Assembly (NCBI GenBank): GCA_002479455.1
Contig: DLNB01000022.1
Span: 1 to 33,126, forward strand
DNA length: 33,126 nucleotides
Direction: 5' to 3'
Source: Acetothermia bacterium UBA7521
GTDB lineage: Bacteria > Bipolaricaulota > Bipolaricaulia > Bipolaricaulales > Bipolaricaulaceae
Part shown: positions 25,813-33,126 of the stretch, one piece after another
How the letters are laid out: every line of letters starts with the position of its first letter
Numbering within the stretch: position 1 is the first letter of the stretch
Made by a program: the position numbers and the translations under genes
The notes under the pieces: generated by a model
Seen by the model: the letters and a program-made list of their open reading frames with translations, nothing else
The model's database searches: none
Told to the model about the DNA's origin: nothing

Positions 25813-25841
25813 ATTCTATATAGGCCAACGAGGCACGGCAA
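25813..25841 (-). promoter_or_regulatory. Promoter of the AbrB-PhoU gene
   Basis: On the minus strand, TTGCCG (25841-25836), a 17-bp spacer and TAGAAT (25818-25813). The -10 box overlaps the palindrome at 25815-25824, so a bound regulator would block its own promoter. Confidence 0.6.
25815..25824. promoter_or_regulatory. Operator candidate, 9 of 10 match to TCTATATAGA
   Basis: TCTATATAGG, with the core CTATATAG intact at 25816-25823, embedded in the -10 region of the AbrB-PhoU promoter. Its position suggests autorepression. Confidence 0.6.
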
Positions 25842-25901
25842 CCGGGCCCACGCCTACCACAGATGGCTGCAGGCGCTGATAGGATCGCGGTGGATGCTAT
25901 G

Positions 25902-27284
25902 CTACGGAACGACGGGTTCGAACCGGGCTTGGAAGAACCGGAGCTCGGGCGGCTCGTAGACCATCTTCAGGCCGCGGATCGCCTCTCGCCACTCGAACAG
26001 GGCGATACAGCTCTCGGCGACCACGTCCATATGAAGGTTCGTGTACGCGCGTCGGGGAATGGTCAGCCGCACGAGTTCGAGCTTCGGCGCTCGGTGGTTG
26101 CCCGTTGCCGGATCTCGACCGGCGCTCACGATCCCCCGCTCCATCCCGCGGACTCCGCTGTCCACGTACAGAGCCGCAGCCAGGGTCTGAGCGGGGAACT
26201 CCTCCTGAGGAAGGTGCGGGAGGAACCGCTTCGCATCCACGAACACGGCGTGGCCCCCGACCGGCTCCACAATGGGGACTTCGGCCTCGCGGAGGCGGTT
26301 CCCCAGGTACTCGACCTGGCGCACGCGGCTGGCGATGTAGAGGTCGTCCACCATCTCGTAGATCCCTCGCGCAACGGCCTCCATGTCGCGTCCGGCGAGC
26401 CCGCCGTAGGTGTGGAGACCCTCGAACACGACGACCATTTCCTTGGCCCGGGTGAAGAACGCCTCGTTGTTCGTGGCGATGAACCCCCCGATGTTGACAA
26501 GGTTGTCCTTCTTGGAGGACATCGTGCACCCCTCGCCGTAGCTCATCATCTCGCGGAGGATCTCGCGCACCGGCCTTCCCGCATAGCCAGGCTCGCGCTG
26601 TTGAATGAAGTACGCGTTCTCCACCGCCCGCGTGGCATCGAAGATGATGGGGGTTCCGTGACGATCCGCCCACGCCGCCACCTGGCGCAGGTTGTCCATC
26701 GAGAACGGCTGCCCGCCGGCCATGTTCACGCACGGGGCGATCGAGAGGTAGGCAATCGCATCGCGGCCTTTGTCCCGCACCAGACGATCGAGCTTGGCAA
26801 GATCCACGTTCCCCTTGAACGGGTGAGGGTTCGCCGGGTCATGCGCCTCGTCGATGATGCAGTCGTAGAAGATCCCCCTCGCCCGCTCGACGTGCTCGCG
26901 GGTGGTGGTGAAGTACATGTTCATCGGCACGTACTGCCCGGACTTGACACGAAGCTGCGACGTGATGTGCTCTGCGGCTCGGCCCTGGTGCGTGGGCACG
27001 ACATGCTTGAACCCGTAGATGTCCTGGACCGCCTTCTCCAGAGCATAGAAGTTTCGTGAGCCCGCGTAGGCCTCGTCCCCAAGCATCATCCCTGCCCACT
27101 GGTTGTCACTCATCGCCGAGGTGCCGGAGTCGGTGAGGAGGTCGATATACACGTCCTCACTGCGAAGGAGAAAGGTGTTGTGCCCCGCCTCGCGGATCCT
27201 CTGCTCGCGGTAGTCCCGCGTGGTCATCCGCAGCGGCTCCACAACCTTGATCTTGTACGGTTCGGCGATCGTTCGCTTGTTCAC
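25902..27284 (-). CDS. tpl: Tyrosine phenol-lyase (beta-eliminating, PLP-dependent)
   Basis: A 460-residue enzyme splitting L-tyrosine into phenol, pyruvate and ammonia. It aligns along its length with the tryptophanase/TPL family: FLLRSEDVYIDLLTDSGTSA, HVVPTHQGRAAEH, NMYFTTTRE (Thr126), FDATRAVENAYF, SSKKDNLVNIGG (PLP lysine Lys259) and VPIVEPVGGHAVFVDA. The discriminating position is Arg383 in MERGIVSAGR, equivalent to Arg381 of Citrobacter TPL, where tryptophanases have a non-polar residue; this favours TPL. GTG at 27284 is chosen because homology begins there and aaggaagg precedes it. It stands alone, between the phosphate regulator and the surface locus. A catabolic role in amino-acid fermentation is likely. 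Tryptophanase activity remains possible. Confidence 0.88.
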   Translation of the reverse strand: MNKRTIAEPYKIKVVEPLRMTTRDYREQRIREAGHNTFLLRSEDVYIDLLTDSGTSAMSDNQWAGMMLGDEAYAGSRNFYALEKAVQDIYGFKHVVPTHQGRAAEHITSQLRVKSGQYVPMNMYFTTTREHVERARGIFYDCIIDEAHDPANPHPFKGNVDLAKLDRLVRDKGRDAIAYLSIAPCVNMAGGQPFSMDNLRQVAAWADRHGTPIIFDATRAVENAYFIQQREPGYAGRPVREILREMMSYGEGCTMSSKKDNLVNIGGFIATNNEAFFTRAKEMVVVFEGLHTYGGLAGRDMEAVARGIYEMVDDLYIASRVRQVEYLGNRLREAEVPIVEPVGGHAVFVDAKRFLPHLPQEEFPAQTLAAALYVDSGVRGMERGIVSAGRDPATGNHRAPKLELVRLTIPRRAYTNLHMDVVAESCIALFEWREAIRGLKMVYEPPELRFFQARFEPVVP

Positions 27285-27530
27285 TGGATCCTTCCTTTCC
27301 CGCTCGAGAAGAGCTTTCCAGTCTTCCTGCCCATCGCGATGCAGGCAGATAGAGCGGCCCACAGGGCCGACCCGATCGGGCGCCCGGCGAGTGTAACCCC
27401 ATCCGGGCTGGAGGAAAAGCCGCGTTTTCTGAGACGAAGACCGTCGCGCACCGCGGAAGCGGAGTGGGAACCCGAGGCATGGCAGGCATCCGGTATACTG
27501 AGGTCAAGATCAGCCCCGGAGGTGAAGACC
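27285..27530. other. Divergent intergenic region between tpl and the WD40 gene
   Basis: Apart from the -10 element for the WD40 gene, I see no gene, tRNA or strong hairpin. GGTTACACTCG on the minus strand (near 27392-27402) is a weak -10 candidate for tpl without a good -35. Confidence 0.35.
27494..27499 (+). promoter_or_regulatory. -10 element for the WD40 gene
   Basis: TATACT within GGTATACTGA, the same decamer as before the outer-membrane protein gene at 9492. The expected transcription start is about 25 nt before the GTG at 27531. No -35 match is seen. Confidence 0.45.
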
Positions 27531-28523
27531 GTGAACGGATGGAGGGGCCTGGTAGCGGTTGTGCCGCTGGTCATACTGACTACGGGGATCGGGCCAAGTG
27601 CCCACGCAACCCAATCTGCGTTGCCCTCACAGCGGACGATCTCCTTCGGCTATGTTTCCGCCGTGTCGTTCTCTCCAAACGGCCAGTACCTCGCGGTAGG
27701 TGCGCGGAACCACGCGATCCAGATCGTGGACACGAGCACATGGCGGACGGTCCGAACCCTGGAGGGGCACACCGGTCCGATCAACTCCCTTGCCTGGAGT
27801 CCGGACTCCCAACTCTTCGTGTCCGGATCCGATGACGCCACGATCCGGGTATGGGAGGCATCTGCAGGGAAGACGCTTCACGTGCTGACCGGGCACGCGG
27901 CCTGCGTCACCGCCGTCGCGTTCAGCCCGTCCATCTACGTGATCGCGTCGGCATCCTGCGACACCACCGTGAAGTTGTGGGATGCAACCACCGGCAAGGA
28001 GATACGCACCCTACGCGGACACGCCGACTGGGTAACCACTGTGGCGTTCAACCCCGAGGGGACGCGCCTTGCCTCCGGGTCCTACGACACGACGGTGCGG
28101 ATCTGGGAAGTCTCCACAGGGTTGACTCTGCTCACGTTGCAGGGGCACAGCGACTACCTCACCTCCGTTGCCTTCAGCCCGGATGGTGCGTTCCTGGCAT
28201 CCGCGGCACGCGGAGGCGCCTTCTTTTCCGGCGAGTTCAAGCTGTGGAGTGCAACGGGGGGCTGGGAGGTTCGCTCCACCCCTCACACCAGCCCGATCAC
28301 CTGTATCGCGTTCAGCCCGAACGGGAGGGTGCTTGCCACGGGGTCCTTCGACACTGCGATTCGGCTCGGGGAGGCGACTACTGGAAGAGGGCTCCGTACT
28401 CTGACAGGCCATACAGGTTGGGTCACGAGCATCGCGTTCTCTCCCGACGGGACCCTTCTCGCCTCTGGATCACGCGATGGAACCGTGCGGCTGTGGGACG
28501 TGACCGACCTCACGGGTCCGTGA
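27531..28523 (+). CDS. Exported WD40-repeat protein (single seven-bladed propeller)
   Basis: A 330-residue protein with a signal peptide (MNGWRGLVAVVPLVILTTGI, then GPSAHA) and seven WD40 repeats filling the rest, enough for one complete beta-propeller. Typical blades read GHTGPINSLAWSPD, GHADWVTTVAFNPEGTRLAS and TVRIWEVSTG. Blade 1 is divergent; blade 5 carries a short insertion (ARGGAFFSGEFKLW); blade 6 has lost its Trp (AIRLGEATTG). Such propellers are protein-interaction scaffolds with no predictable ligand. Start GTG at 27531 is preferred over GTG at 27522, which overlaps the ribosome site ggaggt. The protein acts outside the cytoplasmic membrane and may belong to the surface genes downstream. 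Confidence 0.85.
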   Translation: MNGWRGLVAVVPLVILTTGIGPSAHATQSALPSQRTISFGYVSAVSFSPNGQYLAVGARNHAIQIVDTSTWRTVRTLEGHTGPINSLAWSPDSQLFVSGSDDATIRVWEASAGKTLHVLTGHAACVTAVAFSPSIYVIASASCDTTVKLWDATTGKEIRTLRGHADWVTTVAFNPEGTRLASGSYDTTVRIWEVSTGLTLLTLQGHSDYLTSVAFSPDGAFLASAARGGAFFSGEFKLWSATGGWEVRSTPHTSPITCIAFSPNGRVLATGSFDTAIRLGEATTGRGLRTLTGHTGWVTSIAFSPDGTLLASGSRDGTVRLWDVTDLTGP

Positions 28524-28528
28524 GGTCG
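28505..28528 (+). terminator. Hairpin across the WD40 stop codon, possible terminator
   Basis: CGACCTCACGG (28505-28515) and CCGTGAGGTCG (28518-28528) are perfect inverse copies separated by two bases, giving a stem of about ten pairs in RNA. The TGA stop (28521-28523) is inside the right arm. No T-tract follows, so intrinsic termination is uncertain. CGTGAGGTCG occurs again at 28576-28585. Confidence 0.45.
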
Positions 28529-28663
28529 CTGCCTCACCCTGTATCAGCGAATCCGCGCGGTGCGCGGCTCCGTGACGTGAGGTCGATCCTCCGGCGGCGA
28601 TGCGCCCGCGTTGGATCCAGCAAGTCGTCCGGGTTTAGAGGACGCCCACTGCGTCGTACGAAA

Positions 28664-28703
28664 CCCGTTACAGGTGATATCCCCTAGCTTCACCTGTGAC
28701 GGG
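28664..28703. repeat. Long inverted repeat upstream of the beta-barrel gene
   Basis: CCCGTTACAGGTGA (28664-28677) and TCACCTGTGACGGG (28690-28703) pair over 14 bp with one G-U, around a 12-base loop. It ends 31 bp before the -35 box at 28735. It may be a regulator site, a transcript boundary or an RNA hairpin; no T-tract follows either arm. Confidence 0.7.
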
Positions 28704-28734
28704 ATTGCCCATCGCCTGCGCACCCGATCCGGAT

Positions 28735-28763
28735 TTGACACCTCCTGCGCCTAGTCTTATAGT
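28735..28763 (+). promoter_or_regulatory. Near-consensus sigma-70 promoter
   Basis: TTGACA (28735-28740), a 17-bp spacer and TATAGT (28758-28763): a perfect -35 and one mismatch in the -10. Predicted transcription begins near 28770, about 60 nt before the GTG at 28834. It is the strongest promoter seen in the window. Confidence 0.8.
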
Positions 28764-28833
28764 AGGCGTCTTTTCCGTGAAGGTAACGGAGATCACACTC
28801 GAGAGGCGGCAGTAGGCGAGGAGGGGGAGGGAA

Positions 28834-30129
28834 GTGGGGAAGCGGCTTGTGCTTGTGATGGCGTGCTGCGCATGGGCCGGGTGGGGTGGCTGGACCCAGG
28901 TTTCTTCATCCGGATTGGGGCTGTTGAGCGGTTCGACCACCGTCAGCCTGATGGGGTTCCCGTTGCCTTGTACTATCGTCGACGAGATCAAACTGGACAC
29001 CCCGTGCGAACGAACAGTGTTCGCTTGGGATCTCGAGGTGGGAATCAATCTCAGATGTTCGTTTGATTCCCTTGCTGTTACAGTCGGCACGGTGTTTGGG
29101 ATCCCGGGTACCGAACACCTCGTCCTCGGATTCGAGGGCAGGTGGAGCGCCCTTAAACTCAACTCCGAGGTGTGTTTCGCCGTGCCCTATGAGTCGGTCC
29201 TGGATGTCAACAACCTGCCCAACATGGCGGTCATTTCCCCGGGGGATCTCCTGTTTGCCCAAGCCCGCGCTGAGATGACGGGCGACATCTCCGGGATGAG
29301 CGTGCGGTGGATCGTGGTGTTTCAGGATCTCAACTTCCCGAACCCGGGCACCAGTTTCGGGCCGTTGAGCTACACGAATGCAGACCAGAACTTCGCCTTG
29401 GGGAGCCTGATCACTCTCACGGTGGGGGCAAGCGGGGGGGTGAACATCACGGTTCAGATGTGCCTGGGCGCTGAACCCGGCGCGTTCACCGTGAAGAAGC
29501 ATTCCACCAGCGGCAAGGCCAACCCCGACGCGATGTACCTCACAGTATCGCTCGCCAATATCCCGTTCCCCTGCCCGTGGTGCACGGGGCCGTTCAGCAA
29601 CTTCCGGGTTGGGATCTCGGCCAAGATCCAGCCCAAGGACAGCCCGTTCATCGCCCTCACTGGCAGCATCTCCCTTACTCTGTACGAAACGGTGACCATC
29701 AGTACATCGTTCACCCTCGGGATCACCACCGGACTTACCTGGGGCGGGTTCTCGGTGAGCATCCCCACTCCCGTGGGCACGCTGAACCTTCAGTTCGATA
29801 GCTCAGGCGGGTTCACATCCGCAAGCCTCAACATGAGCTACCGCCACCAATTCAACCTGGGGTGGACAAGCGGAACGTGCTCGGCCACCGCCACTGCCAC
29901 GCCCGACAAGGGCGTAACGGGGGCATCGGTTGGCTTGGCGCTCAACCAAGGGCTGTTCACGTCCAACTACGGCCTCAGCTACTCCTGGCGATCCGACAAG
30001 GGCTTGTCGTTCTCGGCGCTGAGCCTCCGGTTCAGCCTCAACCTCAGCCCCGTCCAGGTGGGGTTCACGTTGGTGTTCGGCCGCGGCGGGCTGTCCCAGT
30101 TCGGAGTGACGATCGGCTATGTGTTCTAG
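28834..30129 (+). CDS. Predicted outer-membrane/surface beta-barrel protein, unknown function
   Basis: A 431-residue protein of no family I recognise. The N-terminus MGKRLVLVMACCAWAGWGGW is a likely signal peptide. The rest is rich in Gly, Ser, Thr and alternating hydrophobic residues, as in beta strands; the last third has the clearest barrel strands (SLTLYETVTISTSFTLGITT, ASLNMSYRHQFNLGW, YGLSYSWRSDKGLSFSALSL) and the protein ends VTIGYVF, an aromatic C-terminus typical of outer-membrane barrels. About eight Cys lie in the mature part (FPLPC, DTPC, EVCF, FPCPWC), unusual for such proteins. GTG at 28834 follows gggaggga; ATG at 28858 is an alternative. Its very strong promoter suggests an abundant protein. 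The next gene starts 19 nt after its stop. Confidence 0.68.
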   Translation: MGKRLVLVMACCAWAGWGGWTQVSSSGLGLLSGSTTVSLMGFPLPCTIVDEIKLDTPCERTVFAWDLEVGINLRCSFDSLAVTVGTVFGIPGTEHLVLGFEGRWSALKLNSEVCFAVPYESVLDVNNLPNMAVISPGDLLFAQARAEMTGDISGMSVRWIVVFQDLNFPNPGTSFGPLSYTNADQNFALGSLITLTVGASGGVNITVQMCLGAEPGAFTVKKHSTSGKANPDAMYLTVSLANIPFPCPWCTGPFSNFRVGISAKIQPKDSPFIALTGSISLTLYETVTISTSFTLGITTGLTWGGFSVSIPTPVGTLNLQFDSSGGFTSASLNMSYRHQFNLGWTSGTCSATATATPDKGVTGASVGLALNQGLFTSNYGLSYSWRSDKGLSFSALSLRFSLNLSPVQVGFTLVFGRGGLSQFGVTIGYVF

Positions 30130-30148
30130 AGCGGTGCGGGAGGCAGAA

Positions 30149-33126
30149 ATGAGGGGTCTTTCAGCCAAGGGGTGCAGCGTGACGGGCCGTGTCGGGGCCA
30201 GAACCTGCGGGGCACTGGTCGCGGTTCTCGGTCTAGTCCTGGCGCTAGGGTTTGCCGGCTTGACCCAAATCGCCGTCACGGTGACGATCAAGGATACGAG
30301 CGATCCGGCCTGTACCGGCGGTACAGGCATATGCCCCGAACCTTCGGTGGTGGGGCAGCAGTACGCGGTCGAATTTGAGGTCAAGGTCACCGGGGACAAC
30401 CCAAGCGGTCTGAGCCCGTACGGTACGGTCACTGTGACGGACGGACACGGCGCGAGTGACTCCCGAACCGTGTCGAGCGGGGACTATCCGAATGGATGGG
30501 TCTGGCGCTGCTTCCTGACCTCGGCCACGGTTGGCGACTTGACGATCACGGCGACGTTCGTCTCCTCAGACGGGAACTTCACTAGCGCCTCCGATACCGA
30601 GGAGCACACGGTCCTCCCAGCGACGGGCGTGACCATCTTCGTCTCGGACACCCCACTTGTCGTCGGGGACACGGCCACAGGAAGGGTCTCCGTCTACGGT
30701 ATCCCGGAGAACTACGCGACGCCCCCCATCGGAACGGTGACGCTCACCACAAGCGGGAGCGGAACGCTGACACCGACGTCGTACGACCTGGCAGCACTCG
30801 ACGGCGGGTACTTCGAGTTCACGTACACACCGGCGGACGCCGCGACCACGCCGCACGTCATCACCGCAAGCTACGCCGGGGACAGTGTCTACGCCAGTGG
30901 CAGCGACACGTTCGATCAGGCAATCCAGAAGCGCCACGCCGACGTCGTGATGAGCGTTTCTCCGACCACGGCCTACATCTTGCAGAACGTGCTGATCACG
31001 GTATGCGTCGAGGACGACACGACATCCGGCACGCCCCCTGACTTGACCGGACAGACGGTCACCCTGACAACCGATGGGACCGGCTTGTTCGAAAGTATAT
31101 ATCCGACAAGTTACGCTACAACGCTCGACGCAAACGGGTGCTGCACGGTCACGTACACGCCGGGGGCGTTCGAAGCTGGCATCACGACCCTGACCGCCAC
31201 CTTCGGGACGAGCTCGACCGTATATGTCGAGAGATCGACGAGTCAGTTGCTGACCGTGCACCTACGCCCGACGCGGGTGACGGTGGACGGCTGTGCGGAG
31301 ACGATCCTCGTCAACCAGGGATGCACGTATTCGGTCACCGTGGAGGATATCGCCGGAGTCGGGACAGCGACGCCTCCGCTCGGCGTGCTCTCGTACTCGT
31401 CCTACCTCGGAGCGGATGCGACGCTGGTTCCATCGGTGGGCGTGGCCCCCTCAGGGACGTTTGTGTACACATGCACCGGTCTAGACGGGCATGCAGGGAT
31501 CGACACGATCTACGCGAGCTACACAGCACTCGACGGCATCCACGCCAACAGCGAGGGTTACTACGGTCAGGGGATCCAGAGGCGCCCGACGGTCACGGAG
31601 GTCACAGGATCCAGCACGGCGACGGGAGTGACCTACACGGTGACCGTGCAGGAGGATTCAGGCAACGCGGGGTTCCCTACCCTGATGACAGGAGACATCC
31701 GCCTGCTCCAGCCGGATACGATCCTGTGTGGCGGGATCTCCGGTATGGTCCTGTACTGTGCCGGTAGCCTCGATTCGCAGTTGCCGTTCGTCAGTCTGGC
31801 CGTGCAGTATCAGCCAACGAACAGGACCCATCTCGCGTCAACGGGCGCGATCAGCATCCAACGCACACTCGAAGAGGACGAAGGGGACGGCACTGACGGA
31901 TCTCAGTGCGACGACGGATGCGGGTCGGGCGGTATCGACGTCACTGCGACACTCATGGGTCTCAACGCGGCCAAGCTTGTCCTGGACCTTTACAAACTCT
32001 ACCTCGACGGGGTGGCGCTCGTGCTCGATGTCATACCCGATGGAGTCATCGTCGGCGGACTCATCGTGAGCACGGGCGTAACGATCCCCTATAGCGACAT
32101 CGCCAAGGCGATCGTCGCCGGGGTCGGGATCGTGATCGACGCCGCCGCCCTCGCGATGGAGACAGACATCGACGGCGACGGACTCCCCGATGTGGTCGAG
32201 ATTGCGATCGGCACGGATCCCTACAACGTTGATACCGACGGTGACGGCATGTGGGACGCCGACGAGATCGCCTGGGCAGACGGCTACATCGGAGGAAGCC
32301 GCCGACCGAACCCCACGGTGTGGGACAGCGACGGCGACGGGCTCTCCGACGGCGACGAGTTCTACGTGTACGGGACGAACCCTTGTGTAGCCGACACCGA
32401 CTGCGACACGGTATCGGATGGCGCAGAGGTCGGGACCTGGAGCCTCTCGGACATCCGGGATCACGCCGATCCGCTGATGCAGGATACGGACGGGGACGGG
32501 CTGCGCGATGATCTGGAGATCACCGCCGGCTGCCCGTTCGTGAACGACGATGACTCCGACGACGACGGCCTCCAGGATGGGTACGAGGATCGGAACCGCG
32601 ACGGGATCATCACCAACACCATCGGGAACAGCACCACGCAGGGATCAGGCGAGACCTGCTTCTGCACCTGGGACACCGACGGCGACGGCCTCAGCGATGG
32701 CGAGGAGGAAGGGTTGTTTGGGGCTGGTCCCATCACCGCTGTCACTCGGTCGGGGGTGGTGACCACCGTCGCCGCGCTCGACGACGACTCGGACAACGAC
32801 GGGCTCTCCGACTGGGAAGAGGTCAACGTCACCGGGACGAACCCGCTTCACTGGGACACGGACGGCGACGGGCTGAGCGACGCCGACGAGTTGATCGCCA
32901 CAGGCGGGGCTTGGCCCAAGCGGACCTTCCGCCAGGTGAGTGACCCCCTCACCCGGGACACGGACAGCGATGGGCTCCTCGATGGGATCGAGTGGACCGG
33001 CTCCGGGCTCGGGAGCACTTACCTGCGCGGCCTGGGCGGGGACCCAGACATAGCTTGTCCATTCGTGGACAACCCCGATTCGGACAACGACGGCCTTCTC
33101 GATGGCTACGAGGACAAGAACAAGGA
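30149..33126 (+). CDS. Very large surface protein: Ig-like domains and acidic Ca-binding repeats (partial)
   Basis: The frame is open from ATG 30149 (after gcgggaggcag) to the window edge: 992 codons without a stop. A signal segment (LVAVLGLVLALGFAGLTQ) is followed by about four bacterial Ig-like domains (residues 45-560; TVTLTTSGSGTLTPTSY, FEFTYTPADAATTPH, ITASYAGDSVYAS), then an amphipathic helical linker (about 588-670, LNAAKLVLDLYKLYLDGVAL). From about 670 on come at least ten acidic repeats of thrombospondin type 3-like form (DTDGDGLSDADE, DSDGDGLSDGDE, DSDNDGLSDWEE), expected to bind Ca2+. Repeats at 32531 and 33056 begin a longer unit of 175 residues. It is probably cotranscribed with the beta-barrel gene and is likely a cell-surface or adhesion protein; the function is unknown. 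Confidence 0.85.
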   Translation, partial: MRGLSAKGCSVTGRVGARTCGALVAVLGLVLALGFAGLTQIAVTVTIKDTSDPACTGGTGICPEPSVVGQQYAVEFEVKVTGDNPSGLSPYGTVTVTDGHGASDSRTVSSGDYPNGWVWRCFLTSATVGDLTITATFVSSDGNFTSASDTEEHTVLPATGVTIFVSDTPLVVGDTATGRVSVYGIPENYATPPIGTVTLTTSGSGTLTPTSYDLAALDGGYFEFTYTPADAATTPHVITASYAGDSVYASGSDTFDQAIQKRHADVVMSVSPTTAYILQNVLITVCVEDDTTSGTPPDLTGQTVTLTTDGTGLFESIYPTSYATTLDANGCCTVTYTPGAFEAGITTLTATFGTSSTVYVERSTSQLLTVHLRPTRVTVDGCAETILVNQGCTYSVTVEDIAGVGTATPPLGVLSYSSYLGADATLVPSVGVAPSGTFVYTCTGLDGHAGIDTIYASYTALDGIHANSEGYYGQGIQRRPTVTEVTGSSTATGVTYTVTVQEDSGNAGFPTLMTGDIRLLQPDTILCGGISGMVLYCAGSLDSQLPFVSLAVQYQPTNRTHLASTGAISIQRTLEEDEGDGTDGSQCDDGCGSGGIDVTATLMGLNAAKLVLDLYKLYLDGVALVLDVIPDGVIVGGLIVSTGVTIPYSDIAKAIVAGVGIVIDAAALAMETDIDGDGLPDVVEIAIGTDPYNVDTDGDGMWDADEIAWADGYIGGSRRPNPTVWDSDGDGLSDGDEFYVYGTNPCVADTDCDTVSDGAEVGTWSLSDIRDHADPLMQDTDGDGLRDDLEITAGCPFVNDDDSDDDGLQDGYEDRNRDGIITNTIGNSTTQGSGETCFCTWDTDGDGLSDGEEEGLFGAGPITAVTRSGVVTTVAALDDDSDNDGLSDWEEVNVTGTNPLHWDTDGDGLSDADELIATGGAWPKRTFRQVSDPLTRDTDSDGLLDGIEWTGSGLGSTYLRGLGGDPDIACPFVDNPDSDNDGLLDGYEDKNK

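Larger units (their letters stand above)
28524..28833. other. 310-bp intergenic region with hairpins and a strong promoter
   Basis: No convincing gene or tRNA. It holds part of the hairpin at 28505-28528, a long inverted repeat at 28664-28703, the near-consensus promoter at 28735-28763 and a leader of about 60 nt. Confidence 0.6.

Noticed and set aside
25902..27284. Tryptophanase as the first-choice name
   Set aside because: The MERGIVSAGR segment carries the TPL-type arginine; tryptophanase has a non-polar residue there.
27660..28510. DNA tandem repeat
   Set aside because: The periodicity is at protein level (WD40 blades); the nucleotide copies are too diverged to be a recent DNA repeat.
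32160..33126. CRISPR-like array in the GACGGCGACGG-rich end
   Set aside because: Repeats are short, unevenly spaced and explained by DxDGDG codons in one long open frame.

Overview
The window is a GC-rich stretch of a bacterial chromosome. It has dense operons, many start/stop overlaps, frequent GTG starts, and two predicted outer-membrane beta-barrel proteins that end in an aromatic residue, which points to a diderm (two-membrane) cell. The gene mix suggests a fermentative, probably thermophilic or anaerobic uncultured lineage: a pyrophosphate-type phosphofructokinase, PPDK, tyrosine phenol-lyase, SpoVS outside any sporulation setting, and an AbrB-PhoU phosphate regulator of the kind common in archaea. 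Bipolaricaulota/Acetothermia (OP1) would fit, but that placement is inference. No rRNA, tRNA or CRISPR array was seen.

Layout. (1) 1-737: decayed IS630-type transposase with a 19-nt palindromic insertion, next to a TA-bounded MITE-like repeat. (2) 946-8155, plus strand: carbohydrate cluster (GH57 glycosidase, GlgC, class II aldolase, PPi-type PFK) running into a secreted S41 protease and an M20 amidohydrolase. (3) 8180-10695, minus: YidD, a predicted outer-membrane protein, DNA polymerase IV. (4) 10861-18224, plus: spoVS-argS-ftsY-ppdK followed by two peptide-type ABC permeases. (5) 18202-19686, minus: the matching solute-binding protein, convergent with the permeases. (6) 19762-25782, minus: pstSCAB-phoU and, upstream, an AbrB-PhoU regulator. 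(7) 25902-27284, minus: tyrosine phenol-lyase. (8) 27531-33126, plus: exported WD40 protein, a second beta-barrel protein behind a near-consensus promoter, and a very large Ig-like/Ca-binding-repeat surface protein that runs off the window.

How the parts work together. GlgC and the GH57 enzyme handle storage glucan; aldolase, PPi-PFK and PPDK are the reversible, pyrophosphate-linked steps of glycolysis/gluconeogenesis; proteases, peptide permeases and tyrosine phenol-lyase feed amino-acid fermentation. The phosphate locus carries the two most unusual observations. PstA contains two PDZ-like domains inserted between its first and second membrane helices. The palindrome TCTATATAGA (or a 9/10 match) sits in the pstS promoter, over the -10 box of the AbrB-PhoU gene, and at that gene's stop codon, which suggests a complete self-regulated phosphate-starvation circuit without a PhoBR pair in view. 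The right end looks like a cell-surface locus.
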